A stretch of DNA of 64,000 nt from Cercis canadensis (GCA_003255065.1 QAOA01001288.1:1061238-1125237), one strand, 5' to 3'; counted from the stretch's first letter, positions 24,788-36,614 are shown. Notes: a model not told the origin generated them from the letters alone. Program-made: numbers and translations.

Positions 24788-27700
24788 TTAGTTGGGGACA
24801 AATGTTCCCACTTGCCCAAATCCCATGGTAAAGAAAGCCCCAGCCTGCAACACCAGATAGACGAAGAAATGATCATTTCCAAATAGCAGGTTGTAGATTG
24901 CACAATGCAGCATAAACATCCCCATTATAATCTCCAAAGGGTGGATCCTGTCATAAAATGATAGATCAAATTAACAGAAATGATTTAATAATATCAAGAC
25001 AGCATACTTTACTTCACAATCTAATCTTATTTTATCTACTTCATAATCCTTGAGTACAAAATGTGATGAAAGAATAATAAAAGTATTGCATGGATGTTTT
25101 GTTGCCTTTTCCCTCCTATTTGATATATTTTTCAATGATTGAGCTTTTTTCAAACCTGTATGTAAACTATAAAGGGATTCAATTGCAAATTTTTTTTTTT
25201 TTTNATTCAATTGCAATTTTTTTTTTTTTTTTGTTAATCTAGTTGAACGAAGTATTTTATTTAGAAAGGCTAGCTGCAATGCAGCAGGTACCTTTCTGCA
25301 AATCGAAATCGTGGAGTTCTTGATGATCTCGCATTGTTCTTCTGTTTCACGTTATTCCCAAGCTTCTCAGTCACAACCCATTCATTGACACGGTTTGCTT
25401 CTAAGAGTCCTATTATTGCTGCTTTTGTTCGATGTAGGGACATGACATTCTCAAAGAGTATCCAGAATACAAGTAGATGCAGGGACCTGTCCCATATAGA
25501 AGAGAACTTAGAGTAATTAAGATAACTGAGGGTCATGGCCCATGGGATAAATTCTACACTGCTGTTAGAAACCAGCTACCTTGGGGTGCAGACTGCATTT
25601 AGAATTGTTATGGTTGCTGGGATGTATATAGCAATCTCCTTTTTGAGAGTGATTTCTGGAACTATCACACTAGCTGGTATAACTATGCAGTAAAAGAAGA
25701 ATGTGACCCAATGTGCGATTATTTTCCTCACAAAGAAGAAAGCATAGACGAGATGAAATCTCTTGAAAAGCGATACCCTCTGAATCATACATATAGGGGT
25801 CAGTGTCAGTCAGCATATCGTATAGAAGAGTTTGTGGATCATGATCCGATGAGTAAGTAGATATAAGTTTAGTTGTTGATCTAAAAATTGGAGTTTACTT
25901 ACATCACAAAGGATGATTTCCTTGGTCATTTTCTTGAAGAGATTAGCTGGACCACAGGACCACCTGTGCTGCTGAAATCGATATGCTTTAAATGTACTTG
26001 GTAGTTCATTTTTGACCTACCAACAGATGAAGAGGGGGAAGGGGTATTTGATGGGTTATTAAAACTTAGAACACAACATATTATAGAATGAATTAGGTAA
26101 TAAGATAGGGATAACTCACTGCTACATCACCCACAAAAACAAATTCCCAGCCCTTCAGGCTAGCTCTGACTGCAAGGTCCATGTCTTCCACTGTGGTTCG
26201 ATCTTTCCACCCTCCAGCATCATTTATTGCTCGAATCCGCCAAACTCCTGCTGTCCCTATATATTGTAGATGAAGTTTGAGTAGGTTGATGTGCAAAGGT
26301 GCTTATCTGAATGTAGTTCAATAAGCATCATAACTTACCATTGAACCCAAAGAATGAGTATGTTGAGGAGCCCACTTCTTGTTCAACACTAAAGTGATAA
26401 TCAAGTGACATTTCTTGGAGCCGTGTCATTAGACATTCATCTGCATTCACTGTATAGAAAAGAGTTCATCAATATTTTAAATTGCTGGACTCTAACAATG
26501 CGTTACTGCAAATAACAAGATGGTGTTACCGAATTTCCATCTGGCCTGAACCAAACCCAATTTAGGGTTCTCAAGCAGATATGGGATGGTCCTCCAGAGA
26601 TAATCCTCTTCTGGCTGGAAGTCAGCATCAAATATCGCTACAAACTCGCAATCCTTGACATATTGCTTCTCTAAACCCTCTTTCAGAGCACCAGCCTTGT
26701 AACCGTTCCGATTTCTCCTTGTTTCATACTTGACATTCACGCCTTTCTCTATCCATTTGAGACACTCCAATTCAACTAATTCCTACATGTTAATAACACA
26801 TGGTTACTGTAAATTTACACATTAAAGGGATCTGCAATGAAATTTTGCTGGATTTTATTAGATACCTTCAAAACTTCATTGGTGGAGTCATCGAGAACCT
26901 GAACTATGAGTCGGTCAGATGGCCATGAAAGCCCACACGCTGCTCCAATGGAAAGCTTATAGACCTGGGAACAGAAATTGATATTTTTTAGCTTAAAGTA
27001 AATCACCTTCAATAAGTATTCTTATCAGTGTAGATCTCTATTTTTGAAATAGACACGATCAGCACTTTCTAGTTCAGACAAGCACAACCGACTCGTGTAT
27101 TTTTTTTACTTTCTCAGTTAGCTGTAGTTTAATACTTACTATTCTTGCTACCATGGTTATTTCCCAATCATGATGACGTGTATGATTGTCTGGATATTAA
27201 AACAAATAAAATAACAACAATCCTGACTGGATAGCCTAGTAAAGGGTCATAAATGGATGCAAGTTTTTGTAGATGAAATTAGGGCAAAACATTATATTAA
27301 ACAAAGAAGATGTATAAAAATAGAAAGAGTATGAGAATTATGAAGTAATGATGTTATAAAAATGCTTGAAAACAGAGAATCTGATTGATTTATTCCCATA
27401 ATCATAATATTCTTTCTTTGTACTAGTTACTAATGCTAAAAGGATGTGCTTGCAGTTTGCTATGGTTGTTCAGAATCAAAAACCATAAATAACTGATCTG
27501 GCTGCTTATTTCTTAATTTTAGAAGAAGATGGCTGCATCATCTGTGGATGTTTAAATGATAAGTATGCATAGATATCATATGGGGACATTCTGATATTTT
27601 CAAACCATGTATGATTCTATCTATCTATAGTTGTAAGGTTGAAAAGAAAGTTTACCTCTTTCTCATTATACATAGGTATTTGAATCAACACCGTGGGATA

Positions 27701-27970
27701 GCATTTGTTTCTCTCTAGGTCTTGTTGCATGGCATCCAACTTATACTTGGTGTATCTCTTCCTCCTCAACAGTTTTACCATCAAAATTATAGCAGCCATG
27801 CCTACTCGTTCAATGAATAGCATGACTGACATAACTGAGCATAGTATGGCTGCTAGTTTTAGGACTGGTATTACCACTGGGGATCGTATAGATTTCCAGG
27901 CATAGTGCAGGCTGCTAGAAGCATATTCTGGAACCCTCACTGCAGGCTGTTTGATGAATAGGCTTCTCAT
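24788..27970 (-). CDS. CSLA: Cellulose-synthase-like A, glucomannan 4-beta-mannosyltransferase
   Basis: Nine exons on the minus strand: 27656-27970, 26866-26964, 26530-26782, 26339-26449, 26120-26256, 25903-26016, 25580-25779, 25292-25486 and 24788-24947. All junctions are GT-AG, the frame is unbroken and the product is 527 residues ending QVGTFVPN, the usual length for CSLA. A membrane segment lies at about 33-68. The GT2 catalytic landmarks are all present: DD in VLDDST (130-131), DAD in FDADF (190-192), ED in TTVEDMD (283-284) and QQHRW (320-324). Several hydrophobic segments follow after residue 350. The family uses GDP-mannose (and GDP-glucose) to build mannan or glucomannan backbones in the Golgi. 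The first ATG (MRSLFIKQ) is chosen; the frame stays open upstream to about 28042 without another ATG. Which CSLA subgroup it belongs to was not resolved. Confidence 0.96.
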
Positions 27971-28129
27971 GGTTTCTATGGCTGATGTGGTTCTGATGGA
28001 AAATAGGGTCCAAATCTTGAGCCTGAAGAAAGAGAGAGTCACTTGAGGGCTGAGGGAATTGCAGGATGGATCACTGGCTCATTGCAGGCAATGACCAACT
28101 GGGGCAATGTGTCTTGGGGACAAAACCTT

Positions 28130-28141
28130 TATTTATAAATA
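28130..28141 (-). promoter_or_regulatory. Candidate TATA box of CSLA
   Basis: The minus strand reads TATTTATAAATA about 160 bases upstream of the CSLA start codon. That would give a leader of about 130 bases. This is a motif match with plausible spacing only. Confidence 0.45.
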
Positions 28142-29639
28142 GAAAAGCAAAGCAGGGGAGAAGATGAAGACAATGAATTGGGACTTAGGTGGAAGAATGT
28201 AGTATGATGAGTGAGCTGTTAAGGGACGTACTCTTCTTTTTGAGAGACACACGTTCTTCATGCAAACAATGGTGCTGCAACGTAGCTACTTGTTAGCTGG
28301 ATACCTGGCGTTTCTTGCCGACAATGTGATCAAAAGTTTTACAGTCAATGATTTCGATCAGAGCAATAACTGCTTGTTGTACTTGATCAAATTTATGAGA
28401 TTGCGTTATCTTGTGAGTAAATATTAGAACATGCAAACAGGATCAAGCTGGCATTTTTGGTATTTTCTCTAAGGCTTAGATATTATCTTTTAATCTTTGA
28501 AATAATTTCCTCTTATCTTCTCTATATCTGATATACTTGGGTGAAATAATTCTAAGATTGTTAAGAGAAGGTGCTTTTCTAATTAACTGACCAGATTAAC
28601 ACTGTTTGCAAGTTAAATAACAAGTGGAAAGAGATAGGGGAAGGATGGAGACAATCCCTTGTGACAGAATCTGATGAAACTGTTCAAAAGTGGATGCATG
28701 TGGATAGAAAATAGAGAAAAGGTTTTGTAATTTTACCTTATATCAAAAACTTGAGAGTTTCTTGACGCTAACATCTATAGTAAGGGTATAATCTTAGAGT
28801 AAAAACATATTATCTCCTTTGTGAAACATTGGCAGATAAAGGAAGAATGATTTCCTTCCTTTCTCCAATAAATTCCCATACTAGATATGGAATTGTTTTC
28901 ATTGTTTTCTTTCAATTCCTGTATTTATTTGTAGTTTCTCTATACCTTCTTAGCTAATTTTTCTTTCAGAAACTCCTAAATGGTGTGTAAGGGATGTATA
29001 TATACATCTTTGTCAGCAAAGTCAGCCATGTTTTAAAAAGTACTGTTGTTACTTAATCTTTTCAATGCTTTAATTGTAAATAAGGAAAAATATTAATTGA
29101 TTAACTCTTAAAAACGAAATTTAATGGGGCCAGTTTCAAAGTTTAGACTATTTGGTTAAAGTAGAAACTGCTTTACACTAAGTCCAACTTATGGATGGTT
29201 TTTTTTTTTTTTGTCTGGTTTAAGTTGAACTGGATTATGCTCTTGTTAAACACCCTGAGATCATGAAATTAAAGGGTAAGAAGTGACCAGTTGTGCACAA
29301 AATTTAACTATATGAAAACGAAAACGAAAACGACAAATTGTTCATGTCTGACTCAGGTAGCTTGTATTTATTCGGTGAACACGTTGCAGTCAGAAGAAAA
29401 CTTTTCTTTGGATTTTTTGTAACGTGTACACAACAAATTTTGCATGCACTCAAGTTATGGACAATATGTTCTATTACTTCAGCTACGTTGTCGGCTTCCT
29501 TTTGATGAGTTGTCTATCTAAAGTTAGGATTGGGGACCCACTTGCCACGCAAGGGGGTTGGGTTTTTGTTTCATGGTTGATGATTTCATTTTGATAAAAT
29601 CTTGGTTTTGGCCATTGGAGATTGATATATGCCCTACCA
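28142..29639. other. Intergenic upstream of CSLA, no gene seen
   Basis: AT-rich sequence with no coding signal on either strand. It is presumably promoter and spacer of CSLA. Confidence 0.55.
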
Positions 29640-29650
29640 ACTAAATATTT

Positions 29651-29889
29651 CTTTTTTGGTGACAAAAATGGTAGTAAGGATAGGTTACTCTAATACTACC
29701 AGGTAAGGTACCAGTGGCATGCCTGGGATCCCACAGACAGAGGCCAACCAAAAGGATTACCTCTAAGGCATTTTTTTGGCCCTTAGAGAAGGCTACTCAA
29801 CTATGATGAGGGTTGCCCAGCAAGCGGGAGTTTTGGTCATAGGGGGGCTCGAACTCGGCACCTGGAAGGTTGGATTCCTTTGACCACCC
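29651..29889 (-). mobile_element. tRNA-derived SINE with target-site duplication
   Basis: About 239 bp. Read on the minus strand, box A (TGGTCAAAGG) and box B (GAGTTCGAGCC) lie 20-45 bases from the 5' end, and the 3' end finishes in a short A run (CTTTTTTGG on the plus strand). An 11-bp direct repeat, ACTAAATATTT, flanks it at 29640-29650 and 29890-29900. It is a different family from the SINE at 1953-2130. Confidence 0.8.
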
Positions 29890-29983
29890 ACTAAATATTT
29901 AATTTCATTAATAAAAGTAATGAGATCTTCAAAGTTGTTTAGTCTGCAGGATGGGTAACTTAAGGTTGTTTCCATTCCTAGAG

Positions 29984-30020
<37 letters not shown>
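29984..30020. repeat. AT dinucleotide microsatellite
   Basis: An uninterrupted run of TA/AT repeats, about 36 bases long. Confidence 0.9.
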
Positions 30021-30023
<3 letters not shown>

Positions 30024-32643
30024 GTCTTGTATTCGTCATTGGTTAATATAGAGTGTTAGGTGTGAAAGTAATAAGTATAGGACATGTGTTGTTTCACGTA
30101 GTGAGTTATTACTCCATTTTTTGTTTGTTTGTTTATGTCTGTGGTTGTTTTCTCCCACCTTTGGCTACTAAAAAGCATAATTCTCTTGCTCACACCCTGT
30201 ACAATTCTATATTTGAGCTTCAGATGGTTTGTTATGTGACTATCTTGATTTTGCCCCCAGTTTCCACATGTGGGGAGTACATTATCTGATTCTCTCTCTC
30301 TCACCTGTCTACTATTGCACCATTCAGCTAGTGATAAGATTTTATTTGAGTTTTCAAAAAGATGCATTTATCCTCAATATCAATATGCATATACCTTTCG
30401 AGGCTTTCCGCACAAATATGATGTCCACATTAAATAAGTTCGTCCAGTTAAATTTCTTTGTCTTACAGGGAGCATTAGCATGCAGTTGTTACTATACAGA
30501 TAAGCTTGTTGGATGGCATATCAGTGAAGTTGCTGATTTTTGGGTTAAGGAAATCAGTATAACCATATTTAGGAAGGATCTAGAGTTCTGATTTGTTTTA
30601 GCACATCTATCAAATCTGACTCTAGTAATATCCTTTTTCCACATCTTCTAACAATTTAGCATGCAATGCTTGGTCCATTTGCTCTTATGCATCAAGCGAA
30701 TTGGCCAATGGTGTTTTCTTGGAAAATGAAGTGGGGGTTGTCTGTCTTATATTTTCCTGCATTTCATGATGTTATTTACTCCCATTTCATTTGTTTCTTT
30801 CTTTCGATTTATAAGATTCATGTTTATTTATCTTGAATTCAAAACTCCTCTACATTGAATGTGGCAAAGACGATATTCTCGTGTTAAAGCTTGAACTGCA
30901 ATGTTTTTTAGAGGTGATTTAATACAAGGAGGTGAAGTATAGGCTTGTTTCTGGTCACAAAATAGTGAGTGGCTGATTATATTCTCTAGAATGATGCTGA
31001 TGAAAGCCAGGCCATGTTTTATCCATGTACCCCCGGCCCCCTCTTTCTCCAACTATATCTCTTAATCTGTTGGTGGCGGATCACTCAGCTAAATGGTTCA
31101 GTTGTTGGCGGGATTTAAATGTTGCACTTGTGAGGCTGGGTTTTATACTTTGGGCAGGTACCCATCATATTTTAATTTTGGACATAGCATCAAAAGGAAG
31201 TAATAAAACAAGGTTAGGAAGAGTTCATATATTGCAAGGAAGTAACTTCTAAAATGAGCGGGGAAGATGCTAGATGGGTAGATCGGAATAGATGATCCTA
31301 TTTGCATATTTGATAATTCTCTGCATAACTCTTTAATATCAGTGGTAGCTTCACGGTAAGGTGTTAGTTCATTGAAGTATGTGATTTGGGATAAGCGAAT
31401 TCCTACTGCAATGGAGAAATTCAGGTTGGTCTTATCATTAGTGCTGTAGTCTGACAGTGACTCAGTCCAAGATAAGGCGTGATTGTTCCGCCTTCAGGTA
31501 CATCCAATCACATGTCTCTTTATAAGGGTGTTTTCTGAAGTCTTGGGTTGGCCCGAAGTTGAAATGTCTGGATTGTTTTTAGGCACTTGACCATTATTAT
31601 TGTGAATGTCCGCCATGTTGACTATAAACTGCAGCTCTATTGAAATAATTGAATCATTTTACATGCTATAGCGTTGGCTTTCAGTAGGACTAGGCAGTGG
31701 GAGGGTAATTTAGCAAATTTACAAATAAGTTCAGAATTGTTCAAGTTGATATTAGTTTCATAAATTTATGTTAATTTTAATTAGTTTTGAATCATACTTT
31801 GGTCTTCTAAAAGTTAGTTTCGAACAAGTTATAGCATTTATTTGCCGAATCCTTTTTAAAATTTGAAGTCATCAACAAAAGGGTAAAGATAATATTTTGC
31901 TTTGTGAAATTTTGTGAAAACTTCTTTGTCCTAGTGGTAGCGTATATTTTAATGCATGATGTAGATGCCTGGATAAAATTGTATGGCTAGTAGAAAATAA
32001 TATACGATAAAAGGATTTTGTTTCTCTATAAAAATGATAATCGTTTCAGAACAATTTCAAACACTAAATTTGTAGAAATCTTGTTCTTGATAAAAGAAGA
32101 CTGTTACACAGTATGATTTGATTATGAAGTCTATATTTTTGAAATAAATGGATCAAAATAAGTTTAATAGTGTATTCCATTTTCTTTTGACCCGTCCTTG
32201 TTAACTAGGGTAATATCCCAGGTCATCTTTAGAACCGTGTACAACACCGAGAGAGAGGAAGAAAATTTTGCACTGTCATGTTAAATTTTATATAAACATT
32301 TTGAAAATAGGAAATACTAAAAGAAATGTACTTTTACACATTCTTGTTAAATTCCATTGCTTAAGTACTGGGACGAGTTTTTTAGCTAAAAAGTTCTAAA
32401 ATTTGTTAGCCAAAAGAAAGTGCTGTAAGAAGGGAATAAAATATCAGTCTTACGAAAATTTCATATGCAAAAGATCATTTAGTTTTTTACCAATTTTGGT
32501 GAGCATAAAATTCGGATGGGGGACTTTCTATCCCCACTGGAGGGGCAGCGACCCCATGTGAAATTTGGGGACGAGGACGGGGATCTGCTCTGTGCCATGC
32601 AGATCCCCAAATATATACATTGCCCAAATAGTCATTTTTGTTG
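30021..32643. other. Intergenic, no gene seen
   Basis: Several short open frames occur on both strands (for example 30056-30367 and 30229-30591), but they overlap each other, lack family motifs and have no supported splice partners. A G/C-rich patch at 32515-32610 contains a perfect 10-bp inverted repeat (GGGGATCTGC at 32579-32588 against GCAGATCCCC at 32599-32608). Confidence 0.55.
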
Positions 32644-34186
32644 GAGTAAAACTCCATTTTCATTCCTCACTAAATAGGGCGTTCTCAATTTCATCTCCCA
32701 ATGCAATATGTTCTCAATTTAGTCCCTCACTTACAAATTTCGCTTCAATAAAATCCCTCAGTCTAATTTCTACTAATTTCACTGACTGAAATGCTGATGT
32801 GGCCATTAAAGGGTGATATATCACTGTTAAATGCCACCTAGGATGTCTAAGTGGACAAATCACTTAAGTTCAGCCCCCCAAAATGACGCCGTTTTGTTTT
32901 AACAGAACAAATCTTTCATCTCTTTCTCTTGATCCTTCTCCTCCCTTCCCTCTTGATTTTTCCTTTGAGCCTTCTCTTCTGGACCCTTTTAAAACCAAAT
33001 CAAGCTTTGCCTGAAGCTTCAATCCACATCCAAGTCTTCAACAATCGCATTCTTCATCTTTGGATCCATGGCCAATGTCTCAAAAATAATTCCCTCAAGA
33101 ACGACCCCGTCGTTGCCAGAGTTGGCACCATCTAAGCCTCTCTCCACCTTCCAACCCAAATTGCTAGCAAGATTAAATAGGGAAAAAGGTGGAGAAGAGA
33201 GGTGTGATGGAATTAAGCAAAAGGAGAGGGACCTGGGCAACAAATTTGAAATGAGAGAGAGAGAGAGAGAGAACGGAAGGAGATCGTGATAGAGCAAAAT
33301 AGAGGCAGCAAATTATTAAATAAGGTATTAATTTTATCTTGTTGATATGGCAGCTTTTTGGCTGGAGTATTCACTCGAAAGGATCTCCATTTGCTAATAT
33401 TAACATTACAGATTGCTGAGATAATCCTTGAAATGTTTTCAGATAATTTCTTGAAGTTGTTTATAAAGGAAGGTGTATTTTTTGCCATTTTACTCAAGTC
33501 AAAAGTCTGCTTCAAGGGAGGGCCTCAGATGTCTATGTTATGCATCTTCTACTAGTCATTCTCCCATAGAATCATTAGTGGAGCCATAGAAGGAGGAAGA
33601 CGGTGGCAAAATACCCATATTCAGATTTTATTTTTTTGCGATATCAATAGCGGTGATTTTCTGTTTTCAAAGATAGTGATGAATAAATTAGCTTGTGGCT
33701 TTGGCCTTTTAGTCTCCTTGATGGTTTATTTCAGGTTTTCCATGGAAGTGAGTTTGAAGGAGTTCTTCACAACTTAAACAACATTTCAGTTGCTTGTTGG
33801 ATGAAGACAGAGACGAAGATGAAGATAAGATGCAAACCAGAAGCAAGAAGGTTTTGAATTCATTGGCCATTTAACGAATTTCATTGAAGCTCCAAATGAG
33901 GCATAGGGCAGAGAACAATGGATACTGTTGTTGACGATTCCTTGAGGGAGAACATGGAGGGGATGAGGGAAACTATGTCGTTTTGGGTCACTTAGAAATG
34001 AGGAGTCCATGTAGGCATCCTTGGTGGCATTTAACAGTGTTACATTACTCTTTAATGGCCACATCAACATTTTCATTAGTGAAGTTAGCGGAAGTTAGAC
34101 GGAGGGATTCTATTGAAGCGAAATACATAAGTGAGGGACTAAATTGAGAACATATTGCATTGGGGGACGAAAATAGAGTTTTACTC
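32644..34186. mobile_element. Mutator-like element with possible captured gene piece (Pack-MULE candidate)
   Basis: A 1,543-bp element with ends GAGTAAAACTCCATTTTC and GAAAATAGAGTTTTACTC, arms that pair over roughly 180 bp, and a perfect 9-bp target duplication TTTTTGTTG (32635-32643 and 34187-34195). The 9-bp duplication and long inverted repeats place it in the Mutator superfamily. No transposase is visible. On the minus strand, 33029-33090 reads FETLAMDPKMKNAIVEDLD, resembling the FDTLAMDPELK...DDLD stretch that precedes the Walker A motif in plant BCS1-like AAA ATPases. A GA microsatellite lies at 33247-33272. Confidence 0.82.
33029..33105 (-). pseudogene. Captured fragment resembling a BCS1-like AAA ATPase
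   Basis: About 20 residues read on the minus strand resemble the segment just N-terminal to the P-loop in plant BCS1/AATP1-type ATPases (FETLAMDP, then EDLD). The likeness stops at EDLD, and a stop codon follows shortly. The match is short, so the identification is tentative. It lies wholly inside the Mutator element at 32644-34186. Confidence 0.5.
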
Positions 34187-34742
34187 TTTTTGTTGTAATA
34201 TAGAATATAGAGTAAACCTACATTTCAATCCTCGAAAGATTCAAGTTTCGACAAAATCGTCATTGAAAGATACATAACTACAAATTGGTCATTTAAAGAT
34301 TGGACATCCATAACAAAATGGTCCTCCATTAGTCTGGTCTGTTAACAGGTGACGGAAATGCTAGCGTGGCATGTTAGGGACTGATATGACATTTTAAATT
34401 GTCATGTGGCATCTCATGTGGATTAATAACAAAAAAAAAAAAAAAAAGGCTCACTTCATATGTTATGCGGTGTCATTTCTTCATTTATGATTTTGTTAAG
34501 CATCATCTTCCTCCCATTCTTCGAACTGTAACCCCCAATTTGAAGACCATTTGAAGAGTGAAGTCCACCCACACCCGCGACCCAGATTTCAGGTGAGAGT
34601 TGGATTTCTTTCTCTATTTTCACGCTTACTGTACATTCTTTGCTTAAGGCTCTGTTCGGTTCAATGCCCTCTACCCATGAGCATTTGTCGAACTTGAAAA
34701 ATGCACTGGCTTCTAAATTGGGGCATCAATATTGCAGGTTTT

Positions 34743-35277
34743 CTTTTGTTATTCTTTAGTGTTTGGCATAAAACAGTTGTAGTTATTTATTACACTCACA
34801 ATCGTAATTTATTCTAGGATTAAATTGATCTGTCATCAAATTTTTTAAGCACTCTTTATAGAACTGGAAATTTTAGTTGAAATTAAGATCATTCTACACC
34901 TATATGATTGCAAATGCAACTAGTTATTATTATATTTGGAGGAAGAGAATTCATTTTATTCAATTAAGAGCTAACATTGGTTAAAAAAAATAGAGTCACA
35001 ATAAAGATTNCTTTTGTTATTCTTTAGTGTTTGGCATAAAACAGTTGTAGTTATTTATTACACTCACAATCGTAATTTATTCTAGGATTAAATTGATCTG
35101 TCATCAAATTTTTTAAGCACTCTTTATAGAACTGGAAATTTTAGTTGAAATTAAGATCATTCTACACCTATATGATTGCAAATGCAACTAGTTATTATTA
35201 TATTTGGAGGAAGAGAATTCATTTTATTCAATTAAGAGCTAACATTGGTTAAAAAAAATATAGTCACAATAAAGATT
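34743..35277. repeat. Near-perfect 267-bp duplication separated by one N (probable assembly artefact)
   Basis: Copy 1 is 34743-35009, N is at 35010 and copy 2 is 35011-35277. The copies are of equal length and I see one difference (AATAGAGTC against AATATAGTC). A lone N placed exactly between two equal copies suggests two contigs whose overlap was not merged. Confidence 0.85.
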
Positions 35278-35310
35278 TCTCTTCTTAACACTTGTACACC
35301 TCTTATCTAA

Positions 35311-35505
35311 ATCCCCAGCAAAGAGGAACTCAGGCAAAATTATATTTTTAGTGTCAATGATTGCAAGATGTACTGGCAAAGTAATGGGGACTACCTTGCT
35401 GTTAAGGTTGATCGTTATACAAAAACCAAGAAAAGCACATACACATGCTTTGAGCTTGAAACCATGGCAACAACTGAGCATTTTATGGCCACAGATATTG
35501 AATGG
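35311..35505 (+). pseudogene. Captured eIF3 subunit B fragment
   Basis: Sixty-five codons on the plus strand read as two separated parts of plant eIF3b fused together. The first runs from IPSKEELRQ through [20 protein letters not shown] to STYTCFEL. The second begins [16 protein letters not shown], which in eIF3b lies well over a hundred residues further on. The joint is at GAGCTT (35452-35457), a sequence that both source sites would be expected to share (FEL and DEL). There is no intron within the fragment. It is a gene piece inside a Mutator-like element, not a working gene. The eIF3b comparison is from memory of the family. Confidence 0.82.
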
Positions 35506-35792
35506 AGCTTCAAGTATGAAGTGTGCATTTTTTGTTTGTTTGTTATTAATCCACGTCAGATGTCACATGATAATTTAAAATGTCATTTCAGTCCCTAACG
35601 TGCCAAGCAAGCAGTTAATGATGACACGTCAGCACTTTCGTCACCTGTTAATAGATTAGACTAACAGAAGACTATTTTGTTATAGATGTCCAATCTTTGA
35701 AGGACTAATTTGTAGTTATATATCTTTCAAGGACGATTTTGTCGAAACTTGAATCTTTCGAGCACTGAAATATAAGTTTACCCTATAATATA

Positions 35793-36149
35793 ATATGAAT
35801 AGGGGTATATTGGAAAAAAATTAAAAATAGATTTTAGAAAGTAAGATACACATATATATTTCTTGTTCTTTCCTCCATTGTTCACCTCCCACTCTTTCTT
35901 CTTCTTCTTCTTCAAAAAGACCATGGTTGTCTAGCCCTCTTTCTTCTTCTTCCAGCCAATCTCTAGTTTGTTTTATGGGGTGCATTTGAATTCAAGGATG
36001 AAGTCATGGAAATGCTTCGTTCTGTGAAGAGCACCTCTACCACCGCCATGAATTTGCCACCAGCACCACCATCTCTGCAATTCTGCCACTACGATTCTTT
36101 AATGTAGTTGAAGAGTGAGCCCCGTAAAGCATTCCAGCAAGCCATTTAG
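35793..36149. other. Intergenic, no gene seen
   Basis: AT- and CT-rich spacer with a (TTC)n tract near 35898-35915. No coding family was recognised. Confidence 0.5.
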
Positions 36150-36614
36150 TGCCTGAGTGTTGTTTATCTTCACTTTCTATTGGGTTTGGAAATTTGGTGC
36201 TACGGTATGGCTTTGGGATGTGATTTATGTTGTTTCAGAAATGAATCTGTGGTTCCCCGCGGTTCATGCTCTCCCTCGGGGGACGGCGAAGGTAGCTGTT
36301 TTCTCCCTACCACCGGGGTCGGGAACGGGGAAAGTTTTTCCCCTTGAGAATGGGATTGGGAAAGCCCTCCCAAACCCTAGANTGCCTGAGTGTTGTTTCT
36401 CTTCACTTTCTATTGGGTTTGGAAATTTGGTGCTACGGTATGGCTTTGGGATGTGATTTATGTTGTTTCAGAAATGAATCTATGGTTCCCCGCGGTTCAT
36501 GCTCTCCCTCGGGGGACGGCGAAGGTAGCTGTTTTCTCCCTACCACCGGGGTCGGGAACGGAGAAAGTTTTTCCCCTTGAGAATGGGATTGGGAAAGCCC
36601 TCCCAAACCCTAGA
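36150..36614. repeat. Near-perfect 232-bp duplication separated by one N (probable assembly artefact)
   Basis: Copy 1 is 36150-36381, N is at 36382 and copy 2 is 36383-36614. The copies have equal length and about three differences. The open frames here are shadows of this duplicated, G/C-richer sequence and have no recognisable product. Confidence 0.85.

Larger units (their letters stand above)
34210..35783. mobile_element. Second Mutator-like element, carrying an eIF3b fragment (Pack-MULE)
   Basis: The inverted ends read GAGTAAACCTACATTTCA on the left and, inverted from the right, GGGTAAACTTATATTTCA. The arms continue through GATTCAAGTTTCGACAAAATCGTC and pair over about 200 bp. The flanking 9-mers are TAGAATATA (34201-34209) and TATAATATA (35784-35792), 8 of 9 matching. 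The element begins only 23 bases after the neighbouring one ends, and its terminal GAGTAAA matches that neighbour's. No transposase is seen. Inside is a piece of a translation initiation factor gene (35311-35505). The assembled length is inflated by a 267-base duplication around the N at 35010. Confidence 0.8.
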
